This document shows positions 62,601 through 64,000 of a stretch of DNA of 64,000 bases, piece after piece; the stretch's first letter is position 1, and each line of letters starts with the position of its first letter. The stretch covers positions 3,286,001-3,350,000 of the forward strand of contig JACGCM010001659.1 in the NCBI GenBank assembly GCA_014058105.1, read 5' to 3'. The stretch comes from Kingdonia uniflora (lineage: Eukaryota; Streptophyta; Magnoliopsida; Ranunculales; Circaeasteraceae). The notes under the pieces were generated by a model that saw only the letters and a program-made list of their open reading frames with translations, did no database searches and was not told the origin of the DNA. Made by a program: the position numbers and the translations under genes.

Positions 62601-63267
62601 ATATGTATAATATTCTAAGAGTTTAATATGATTTTTATTTTCTTACATTATTTTTTTTTGTAATAGTTACTAAAGTCGGCCCAACAGGCCCCACCCTAAG
62701 CCCAACCCTAATTTCATAAGGGCATTAACATTCTAGGGTCGGGTTGGCCCTATCCCGGCCCATTTCACACCCTTATACATGAGTACATAAATAAGTTGTT
62801 ACAAAGGTTCCATAGGCTACTAAAGAGGATTAATGAGCTGTTACAGCAGTTACAAAGAAGTTGTTAAAGAAGGCAGTTACATAGGTTACTAATGATGTAG
62901 CAGAGAGTAAAGGTCTATAGTTGAAGAAGAACAACAAAAAAAGTCAAGAGTTTAATCAAAAGGTCTTAAGACACCAGGCAAGATCAAACTATGTTGATAT
63001 AATCTTCCTACAATGGTTCAACAAAGAGTATAAAAGATGCACATCATGTCTATAGCCGCTTTTTTGAGCCACTAGAAGAAGTTTCCTAAGATAGCTAATT
63101 CAATAGAAGGAATTCAGAAACTCAAAAAATAAACATGCCTTGTATGAGCCAGTTGGAGGTACAGCAAGCATATTCCAGTCAATTTCATCAGCATATTTCT
63201 TCCGCTCTCTGTACACAGCCCTGGTACTATTATACTTTGGTTGATACTCAGATATCAGCCCTTTGGC
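25119..63267 (-). CDS. CSTF77: cleavage stimulation factor subunit 77 (Suf/HAT protein), 3' 16 exons
   Basis: Scaffold of the CstF complex in nuclear pre-mRNA 3'-end cleavage and polyadenylation. It dimerises through its HAT repeats and holds CstF64 (RNA binding) and CstF50. Exons on the minus strand: 63267-63139, 52659-52613, 49617-49554, 47653-47533, 46483-46425, 46338-46270, 46171-46031, 45892-45828, 34221-34125, 33272-33213, 32947-32795, 31092-31026, 30935-30825, 29501-29325, 26349-26140, 25288-25119. They join in frame without a stop to 579 codons, ending ..GEISGSTE. Plant homologues are about 730 residues as I recall, so about 150 N-terminal residues lie beyond the window. HAT-type repeats fill the first 300 residues. 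The Suf region and a Pro/Ser/Gly-rich C-terminus follow. Fifteen introns, one with a GC donor; three hold transposons. It appears functional. Confidence 0.95.
25289..26139 (-). other. CSTF77 last intron
   Basis: 851 bp, GTAAGT to TAATAG. AT-rich. Nothing else recognised. Confidence 0.8.
26140..26349 (-). CDS. CSTF77: CSTF77 exon
   Basis: 210 bp: [20 protein letters not shown], then a low-complexity Ser/Pro/Gly region ending SRKRKEFN. The first part pairs with the preceding exon as the CstF77 C-terminal helical region used for partner binding in the family. Acceptor TTCCAG, donor GTAAGT. Confidence 0.94.
27075..27269 (-). pseudogene. gypsy reverse transcriptase N-terminal part
   Basis: [20 protein letters not shown] then [15 protein letters not shown] matches the hallmark of plant Ty3/gypsy RT (A-P-x-L-x-x-K-K-D-G-x-W-R-M-C-x-D). 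It lacks the YxDD motif because it is truncated. Upstream sequence is out of frame. Confidence 0.85.
27492..27947 (-). pseudogene. gypsy retropepsin-like protease
   Basis: Contains [20 protein letters not shown] with the aspartic D-G-G-S motif of plant gypsy proteases, then [20 protein letters not shown] and [19 protein letters not shown], where the family has DACHLLLGRPWQYD. Substitutions and a later frameshift indicate decay. Confidence 0.8.
28889..29104 (-). repeat. partial LTR of the gypsy fragment
   Basis: On the plus strand it begins TGATGTAAATATTTAGC next to the primer-binding-like site and ends near CCATCA at 29104. The right edge is provisional. Confidence 0.4.
29325..29501 (-). CDS. 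CSTF77: CSTF77 exon
   Basis: 177 bp: a Pro/Ser/Val-rich linker, then [20 protein letters not shown], the conserved helical segment. Acceptor CTGTAG, donor GTACTC. Confidence 0.94.
29502..30824 (-). other. CSTF77 intron
   Basis: 1323 bp. The part at about 29760-30090 has LTR-like features (TG start in CTGATG, pyrimidine runs, AATAAA at 29997 and a CAGAGAAAATTAACA end) and may be an old solo LTR, but no duplicated target was found. Confidence 0.55.
30825..30935 (-). CDS. CSTF77: CSTF77 exon
   Basis: 111 bp containing [19 protein letters not shown], the conserved Y-P-D-T/S...VYDPRQ stretch of the Suf region. Acceptor TCACAG, donor GTAATA. Confidence 0.94.
31026..31092 (-). CDS. CSTF77: CSTF77 exon
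   Basis: 67 bp: [20 protein letters not shown] then L-I and one base. Acceptor TTTCAG, donor GTACTT. Confidence 0.92.
31093..32794 (-). other. CSTF77 intron
   Basis: 1702 bp of AT-rich sequence. No transposon was identified with confidence. Confidence 0.7.
32795..32947 (-). CDS. CSTF77: CSTF77 exon
   Basis: 153 bp, 51 codons: [16 protein letters not shown], then [20 protein letters not shown] and LDHLARQE. Acceptor GATTAG, donor GTACCT. Confidence 0.95.
33213..33272 (-). CDS. CSTF77: CSTF77 exon
   Basis: 60 bp, exactly 20 codons: [20 protein letters not shown]. Acceptor TTGCAG, donor GTATGA. Confidence 0.95.
33273..34124 (-). other. CSTF77 intron
   Basis: 852 bp. The stretch at about 33570-33960 resembles an old LTR (direct phrase GATGAGAAATC twice, near 33860 and 33888), unproven. 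Confidence 0.6.
34125..34221 (-). CDS. CSTF77: CSTF77 exon (HAT repeat)
   Basis: 97 bp: [20 protein letters not shown] then [12 protein letters not shown]. This is the conserved HAT-C signature of CstF77. Acceptor TTACAG, donor GTACAA. Confidence 0.95.
34230..34845 (+). pseudogene. LINE reverse transcriptase, part 1
   Basis: Plus-strand frames give the end of a plant L1-type reverse transcriptase: LYVHD at the position of the YADD catalytic motif (already mutated), then LMMYETC.GQLIN.DK (family: F/C-x-SGL-x-I-N-x-x-KS), then [20 protein letters not shown], and [20 protein letters not shown]. Frames shift several times. It is 5'-truncated just beyond the CSTF77 exon and runs antisense to the gene. 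It is interrupted at 34846-42228 by copia element A. Confidence 0.75.
34851..35087 (+). repeat. 5' LTR of copia element A
   Basis: 237 bp with TATA box TATAAATA at 34987-34994. Compared with the 3' LTR it has a few indels (an extra ATACAG-type insertion near 34906, a missing TTGTACTATGTACAG block near 34995, extra CTTT units), so some time has passed since insertion. Confidence 0.93.
35590..35915 (+). promoter_or_regulatory. cluster of CACGTG boxes in the leader of element A
   Basis: At least nine perfect CACGTG palindromes lie in about 320 bp (35595, 35633, 35643, 35700, 35836, 35869, 35887, 35898, 35909), among many GACGTGTGTGACACGTG-like near repeats. CACGTG is the G-box core bound by plant bZIP and bHLH factors (ABA, light and stress responses). 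The block is CpG-rich in an otherwise AT-rich region. Whether it acts as an enhancer, or is simply a GC-rich minisatellite, cannot be told from sequence. Confidence 0.5.
36950..37919 (+). pseudogene. gag of copia element A (one frameshift near its start)
   Basis: Structural protein of the virus-like particle. The original start is most likely ATG 36950 ([19 protein letters not shown]). That frame stops at 37007, where one extra A in GTTAATTAACC shifts it. Downstream the frame that is also open from ATG 36915 continues with [13 protein letters not shown], the Gag central region, a basic RG-rich stretch and an intact zinc knuckle [14 protein letters not shown] (37741-37782), ending MIQHTE and TAA at 37917-37919. 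Element C, which reads FNYLSWC at the same place, supports the frameshift. Confidence 0.85.
37916..38164 (+). other. intron-like spacer between gag and pol of element A
   Basis: 249 nt that begin GTAATC and end TATATATACAG, T-rich with a branch-like TTTTTAAT about 20 nt before the end. The gag stop TAA (37917-37919) is part of the donor. Both ORFs are in the same frame but separated by several in-frame stops. Removing exactly 37916-38164 deletes all of them and brings gag into frame with the pol ORF starting at 38172. The donor GGA|GTAATCCG is retained unchanged in element C. Splicing has not been shown; this is an inference from sequence. Confidence 0.5.
38172..40508 (+). pseudogene. pol of copia element A: protease, integrase, start of reverse transcriptase
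   Basis: 778 codons. Aspartic protease motif [12 protein letters not shown] (D22-S-G). Pre-integrase finger with [10 protein letters not shown] (about residue 160) and CNACCQGK (about 198). Integrase core with HGDICG (first D about 227), VRFDGAGEF (second D about 290) and the NGMAEN glutamate (about 327). Then a long linker, and RT from about residue 660 ([41 protein letters not shown]). The ORF ends at a TAA (40506-40508) where the family has GAA, so it is a nonsense mutation inside RT. Start chosen at 38172 as the first ATG; the frame is open further upstream to 38165. Confidence 0.9.
40509..41126 (+). pseudogene. reverse transcriptase of element A, remainder
   Basis: Continues in the same frame after the nonsense codon: [19 protein letters not shown], then the catalytic [15 protein letters not shown] (Y-V-D-D intact, about 40718), a second nonsense TAA at 40773 (family: AAA), then [20 protein letters not shown] and [20 protein letters not shown]. 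It stops again at 41127 (TAA) and soon after at a TAG replacing tryptophan. The catalytic residues are intact but the frame is interrupted, so no full RT can be made. Confidence 0.88.
41127..41746 (+). pseudogene. RNase H of element A
   Basis: After a 1-nt deletion near 41312 (family ISWRS) the frame reads [40 protein letters not shown] and [20 protein letters not shown], the copia RNase H pattern including the S-x-x-AE and E-D-N-x-A motifs. It ends at TAG 41746, 232 nt before the 3' LTR. Confidence 0.88.
41979..42223 (+). repeat. 3' LTR of copia element A
   Basis: 245 bp, directly after polypurine tract AAGGGGGAG. It ends CCAACA at 42223, followed by the TGGCA duplication. Confidence 0.93.
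42229..43269 (+). pseudogene. LINE C-terminal region, part 2
   Basis: Continues the LINE after element [21 protein letters not shown] (family: W..VCKPK..GGLGIR.L.D) at about 42255-42315, and the zf-RVT-like stretch [27 protein letters not shown] at about 42700. It has many stops. It is interrupted at 43275 by a solo LTR. Confidence 0.75.
43275..44088 (+). mobile_element. solo LTR, probably Ty3/gypsy
   Basis: 814 bp starting TGTGACGCCCCAACG and ending GGGCCGTGACA, so TG...CA with short inverted ends. Flanked by CCCAG (43270-43274) and CCCAA (44089-44093), a 5-bp target duplication with one change. A TATA-like CCTTATAAATGG at about 43694 suggests plus orientation. TGTGACGCCC-type starts are common in plant chromovirus (gypsy) LTRs. 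It splits a LINE reading frame whose two halves rejoin when it is removed, so it is an insertion that later lost its interior by LTR-LTR recombination. Confidence 0.75.
44094..44900 (+). pseudogene. LINE RNase H domain and 3' end, part 3
   Basis: Contains [20 protein letters not shown] (RNase H type RVT_3: N-x-DGS...G-G-x-G-x-x-x-R) and, after a frameshift near 44420, [20 protein letters not shown] and [20 protein letters not shown]. It ends in a 3' tail and an 11-A run at 44890-44900. This confirms a poly-A-tailed plant L1-type LINE on the plus strand. Confidence 0.78.
45100..45510 (+). pseudogene. second LINE RNase H fragment
   Basis: A separate decayed copy of the same domain: [20 protein letters not shown] followed by shifted frames ([11 protein letters not shown]) and 45307-45507 ([20 protein letters not shown]). 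It lies 200 bp after the poly-A tail of the first LINE and is probably from another, older insertion. Confidence 0.6.
45828..45892 (-). CDS. CSTF77: CSTF77 exon
   Basis: 65 bp: [20 protein letters not shown] then L and a split glutamate. Acceptor CTGCAG, donor GTAAGT. Followed by an 11.6-kb intron. Confidence 0.94.
46031..46171 (-). CDS. CSTF77: CSTF77 exon (HAT repeat)
   Basis: 141 bp, 47 codons: [20 protein letters not shown] then [19 protein letters not shown]. Highly conserved in plant CstF77. Acceptor TTGCAG, donor GTCACT. Confidence 0.95.
46270..46338 (-). CDS. CSTF77: CSTF77 exon
   Basis: 69 bp, 23 codons: [20 protein letters not shown]. Acceptor ATGTAG, donor GTAAGT. Confidence 0.94.
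46425..46483 (-). CDS. CSTF77: CSTF77 exon
   Basis: 59 bp, encoding [19 protein letters not shown] after a split aspartate codon. Acceptor TGTCAG, donor GTCTGG (weak but in frame). Confidence 0.93.
46484..47532 (-). other. CSTF77 intron
   Basis: 1049 bp. A cluster of GCGATTTGCATTCGCAT-like phrases at 47040-47150 (GCATCTACATC, CGCATTTAAGG, GCATATGCAATCGCATTTG) forms a small imperfect repeat. No gene. Confidence 0.7.
47533..47653 (-). CDS. CSTF77: CSTF77 exon (HAT repeat)
   Basis: 121 bp. Encodes [20 protein letters not shown] and the helix [11 protein letters not shown], a typical HAT repeat (W-x2-Y/W-A...F-x-R-A-L). Acceptor TTCCAG, donor GTACTT. Confidence 0.95.
47654..49553 (-). other. 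CSTF77 intron
   Basis: 1900 bp without a recognisable coding sequence or complete transposon. Confidence 0.7.
49554..49617 (-). CDS. CSTF77: CSTF77 exon
   Basis: 64 bp. Encodes [20 protein letters not shown] and a final glutamine. Acceptor TTTCAG, donor GTGTGA. Completes the split lysine codon of the previous exon. Confidence 0.93.
50101..50373 (+). mobile_element. tRNA-derived SINE
   Basis: A pol III promoter is visible: box A-like TGGTTCAGTGGC (50109-50120) and box B-like GAGTTCGAACCC (50151-50162), with tRNA-like spacing. The body contains a repeated GGGCTTTGTACC phrase, and the element ends in an A run (50365-50373). It is not a tRNA gene, because no acceptor stem or anticodon arm folds around these boxes. 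Confidence 0.7.
52291..52334. repeat. (GA)n followed by a run of 19 G
   Basis: A pure dinucleotide tract that changes into a G homopolymer at 52316-52334, immediately before a SINE fragment. Such tracts are prone to length change and sequencing error. Confidence 0.9.
52336..52508 (+). mobile_element. 5'-truncated SINE
   Basis: Carries a box B-like GAGTTCGATTCGCC (52352) and ends in a run of 12 A (52497-52508). Box A is missing. It belongs to a different SINE family from the one at 50101. Confidence 0.5.
52613..52659 (-). CDS. CSTF77: CSTF77 exon
   Basis: 47 bp micro-sized exon encoding [15 protein letters not shown] plus two bases of a lysine codon. Acceptor TATCAG, donor GTAAGA. It lies 10.5 kb from the preceding exon. 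Confidence 0.93.
53280..53805 (-). pseudogene. old copia gag remnant, downstream part
   Basis: Minus-strand frames near 53805-53690 read [12 protein letters not shown] and continue in decayed form, joining in sense with the frame above 56024 when element E is removed. A TATA-like CCTATAAAAGAAG at about 53570 may belong to its LTR. Poorly conserved. Confidence 0.35.
53811..54125 (+). repeat. 5' LTR of element E
   Basis: 315 bp. Lacks about 80 bp present in the 3' LTR (between the GTCTACCTCC and CCAACACAAGG phrases). Contains a run of 25 C at 53938-53962 just after GAACCCCTA. Confidence 0.92.
54128..54139 (+). promoter_or_regulatory. primer-binding site of element E
   Basis: TGGTACCAGAGC, one base from the common plant TGGTATCAGAGC complementary to the 3' end of initiator tRNA-Met, two bases after the LTR. 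Confidence 0.85.
54178..55224 (+). CDS. 348-aa ORF of element E, unrecognised
   Basis: The ORF starts at ATG 54178, 39 bp after the primer-binding site, and is uninterrupted to TGA at 55224. The N-terminus [11 protein letters not shown] is basic with an AT-hook-like G-R-P core, followed by a predicted helix [16 protein letters not shown]. The centre is rich in T, S, V and G without cysteines spaced as a zinc knuckle, and there is no protease motif. The C-terminus is basic and helical ([17 protein letters not shown]). Position and start recall Gag proteins, whose N-termini often have such a helix, but I cannot assign it to a Gag family. An intact frame of this length in an otherwise decayed region suggests recent insertion or selection. 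Confidence 0.65.
   Translation: MPRGRPATRKPALAQDVARIEDRLDKLIEALGMGAFPPPHKSTATLPPIYDNYPEDWSITVETGEMETPFVRLPVDSNVRSETPMFNTASKETPTVLKGPVNSLLSPTATSQAKTSLNDVKSFVVSAIKRTPVICNIARIHHKGGNGVYHEVQSMPLVGNLVRTTATSETLVGNDRRGGETELVLKRGLNKPLSEFQWKLNIEGFGSGLEGHTGAPIGDQGTPLIEASIKTTAELKRRTTGVVASFNKVKLAIGEEDCEKMGTRLLVKNQGTSTIRVMVAKTAGLLTLENFPNPTYGVLTSVMGDISMGFESKTEAKSAPTIDTVVRKKEERLKQLLHLLGMPTFGHA
55232..55537 (+). other. short ORF between main ORF and 3' LTR of element E
   Basis: 101 codons, [20 protein letters not shown]...[12 protein letters not shown]. No family recognised. It could be the frameshifted continuation of the main ORF (the gap is 7 nt) or non-coding. Confidence 0.25.
55623..56018 (+). repeat. 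3' LTR of element E
   Basis: 396 bp with TATA-like TCTATAAAAGGGG at about 55866. The C run here is 19 long and followed by (CA)n, against 25 C in the 5' LTR. Confidence 0.92.
56024..56170 (-). pseudogene. old copia gag remnant, upstream part
   Basis: On the minus strand the frame reads [20 protein letters not shown] then [16 protein letters not shown], resembling the copia Gag (UBN2-type) segment with D-P-x-Y-x-x-W-x-x-x-N. Element E is inserted right after it. Only a fragment remains. Confidence 0.4.
56200..57620. other. no gene recognised
   Basis: AT-rich intron sequence with a GA microsatellite (about 56606-56645). The rest shows no motif. Possibly the rest of the old element that holds the gag remnant. 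Confidence 0.5.
57627..57785 (-). repeat. 3' LTR of copia element D
   Basis: 159 bp. On the plus strand TGAAAGTTTGGTAAATGTC...GCTTAACA. It lacks about 50 bp that the other LTR retains. Confidence 0.8.
57773..58165 (-). pseudogene. RNase H of copia element D
   Basis: The frame 58000-57773 gives [20 protein letters not shown] and [20 protein letters not shown] (family: [20 protein letters not shown] and D-QLADLFTK), the end of a copia RNase H. Upstream between 58000 and 58165 the domain continues in other frames. Confidence 0.85.
58166..59262 (-). pseudogene. reverse transcriptase of copia element D
   Basis: The frame 58996-58166 (276 codons) has [19 protein letters not shown], the catalytic [14 protein letters not shown] (YVDD intact), [16 protein letters not shown] and [20 protein letters not shown] at the start of RNase H. 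The upstream block 59262-58999 has [20 protein letters not shown]. The junction near 59000 holds a small expansion (an S-D-G-L-type repeat) and a stop just before DVKNTFLYG. The upstream and downstream blocks are not joined by one frame. Confidence 0.88.
59263..60384 (-). pseudogene. integrase and linker of copia element D
   Basis: The block 60320-60027 reads [20 protein letters not shown] and [20 protein letters not shown] then [13 protein letters not shown]. These are the first Asp (HSDVW), the second Asp (SDG) region and the usual D-D-F-T-R-Y-T-W of copia integrase. The glutamate part lies in shifted frames near 59900. The block 59572-59174 is the proline- and serine-rich linker to RT. Confidence 0.8.
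60385..60945 (-). pseudogene. protease region of copia element D
   Basis: The frame contains [15 protein letters not shown] where copia proteases have D-S-G-A-T/S-H-H-M/V-T. The catalytic triplet DSG is changed to DLG. Downstream [16 protein letters not shown] and [20 protein letters not shown] follow the family. The frame then turns into a hydrophobic stretch after a frameshift. Confidence 0.8.
61014..61880 (-). pseudogene. gag of copia element D
   Basis: Likely start ATG 61880 (MNSSISNNS, then a stop). The N-terminal pattern [20 protein letters not shown] is typical of copia Gag (L-x-x-x-N-Y-x-x-W). The readable block 61349-61014 has [20 protein letters not shown] and [13 protein letters not shown] run of 19 C (plus-strand G run at 61666-61684) interrupts the middle, and there are several frameshifts. 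No intact zinc knuckle is visible. Confidence 0.75.
62012..62924 (-). repeat. 5' LTR of copia element D, split by a MITE
   Basis: Homologous to 57627-57785 at both ends. A 700-bp insertion separates 62012-62075 from 62784-62924. The right edge is set by the possible AGAAG duplication and is less certain. Confidence 0.7.
62076..62775. mobile_element. hAT-type MITE in the LTR of element D
   Basis: 700 bp flanked by the exact 8-bp duplication TACATGAG (62068-62075 and 62776-62783). The ends are imperfect inverted repeats: TAGGCCTGCGAAAACAGCCC on the left, and TAAGGGTGTGAAATGGGCCG read inward from the right, continuing into GGCCC/GGGCC-rich subterminal repeats. An 8-bp duplication and these short ends are typical of hAT elements. 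It has no ORF. Confidence 0.82.
63139..63267 (-). CDS. CSTF77: CSTF77 exon (first in window)
   Basis: 129 bp, 43 codons. Encodes [14 protein letters not shown]...[14 protein letters not shown] and ends GSYK. The acceptor is CTGCAG. The donor is AAG|GCATGT, a GC-type 5' splice site. Using the nearby GT instead would create a stop. Confidence 0.93.
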
Positions 63268-64000
63268 CTGCAGAATGGTGTTGTCAATAACAGATCAGAA
63301 GTAGTTGGTTCACAAGTGCTTTGCCACAACAAAAATCAAATTATTAATGGTTCAGAGGAGCATAGGAGACCATTGATCTACTTTTAGTATTCCATTTATA
63401 CCATGCAAAAGTAAATACATAGCGATGTTATCTTTATTCTAAAAATCCACCACTAAGGTTTTAAGTAATGGTTGTAAACTGTTACACAAGGGTACCAGAC
63501 TACGTGCCACATTAAGACTCCCGCTAACGGTGATATGTCAAGTTTATACATAGGACCATATCCAGAGTGAGATTCATTTGTTGGGTTGCACTTTCAGTTA
63601 GCATTGAGGCCTTTTGTGGGACAACTAAAGCGCCACACCTCCATTGGGGGGGTAGATCATGACAAATGGAAGCAAAGCCGAGGACGGTTTGTTCCAAAAA
63701 TGGTTGGTTTATCGTGTAGAAAAGTGTCCGGAGTGAGATTCATAAGAGACTTGCTCTGATAGGTTACGTGGTCGTTTACACGTACCACGTACTCGTCTAC
63801 ACCTTCTTTTTCTATTTGTTATTTAATTATTAGTTGTATTTTTTGGGAGCTTTCTAATTTTCCAACATAAGGTTAATTAGAATCATTTTCCTACTTTCTA
63901 GATTCTAGGTTCCTAATTATTCTAGAATTAAGGTTTCTAAGCTCTATTAGGTTTCCAATTGTTATGAGTTTTCTTATGTCTATAAAAGGAGAGCTCTTCT
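63268..64000 (-). other. CSTF77 intron upstream of the first exon in window
   Basis: No exon for the next upstream CstF77 segment was found here. The last 150 bp (AATTAGAATCATTTTCC..TCTATAAAAGGAGAGC with a TATA box at about 63980) resemble the start of an LTR similar in style to that of element E, so another LTR element may begin at the window edge. Confidence 0.5.

Larger units (their letters stand above)
57627..62924 (-). mobile_element. Ty1/copia element D (RE1-like), decayed
   Basis: Read on the minus strand: a 5' LTR (62924-62012, split by a MITE), primer-binding site TGGTATCATAG (62011-62001), gag, protease, integrase, RT, RNase H, purine tract GCAGGGGAC and a 159-bp 3' LTR (57785-57627). 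A possible target duplication AGAAG (57622-57626 and 62925-62929) flanks it. All coding parts carry stops or frameshifts. It has the same orientation as CSTF77, in whose 10.5-kb intron it lies. Confidence 0.88.
52660..63138 (-). other. CSTF77 10.5-kb intron with nested retroelements
   Basis: Bounded by an acceptor TATCAG at 52660 and a GC donor at 63138. From left to right it holds an old copia gag/LTR remnant, compact element E, unassigned sequence (56200-57620), copia element D and a hAT-type MITE. Confidence 0.85.

Overview
This is nuclear DNA of a flowering plant, most likely a eudicot: AT-rich, with one large intron-bearing housekeeping gene embedded in layered retrotransposons and DNA transposons. 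No RNA genes, CRISPR arrays or bacterial-type operons were seen. The species cannot be named from the window.

The only well supported host gene is on the minus strand from 63267 down to 25119: the 3' 16 exons (579 codons plus stop) of the plant orthologue of cleavage stimulation factor subunit 77 (CstF77, Suppressor-of-forked type), an HAT-repeat scaffold of pre-mRNA 3'-end processing. Every exon junction can be followed in frame. The N-terminal exons lie beyond position 64000. Its introns are swollen by insertions: a LINE, an almost complete Ty1/copia element and a solo gypsy LTR in one 11.6-kb intron; a compact non-autonomous LTR element, an older copia gag remnant and a Ty1/copia element split by a hAT-type MITE in a 10.5-kb intron; and a Ty3/gypsy fragment in a 3-kb intron.

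Left of the gene (1-25 kb) is accessory repeat sequence: a receptor-like kinase 3' fragment, a CACTA-like end, the 3' part of a probable Tat-type Ty3/gypsy element with antisense ORFs and a 3' LTR (about 1.3-6.7 kb), a decayed copia element (C, about 6.7-11.0 kb), one exon of an unidentified plant gene, two abutting Helitrons, a copia element (B, 12.7-22.8 kb) split by a 5.8-kb Mutator-like element (14.2-20.0 kb), and a 1.2-kb inverted-repeat element.

Nesting gives relative ages: Helitron, then copia B, then MULE; LINE, then copia A and the solo LTR; old copia gag, then compact element E. Elements A, B and C belong to one copia family. B and C share a deletion inside pol that A lacks.

The most interesting signal is in copia A. 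Its gag stop codon lies inside a plausible 5' splice site, and a 249-nt intron-like spacer ends at a 3' splice site just before pol. Removing it would delete the stop and join gag to pol in frame, so splicing could set the Gag:Gag-Pol ratio. Also worth a look are the compact 2.2-kb element E with one unrecognised 348-aa ORF, the MULE carrying a GRF/CCHC zinc-finger gene fragment, and a cluster of CACGTG boxes in the leader of copia A.
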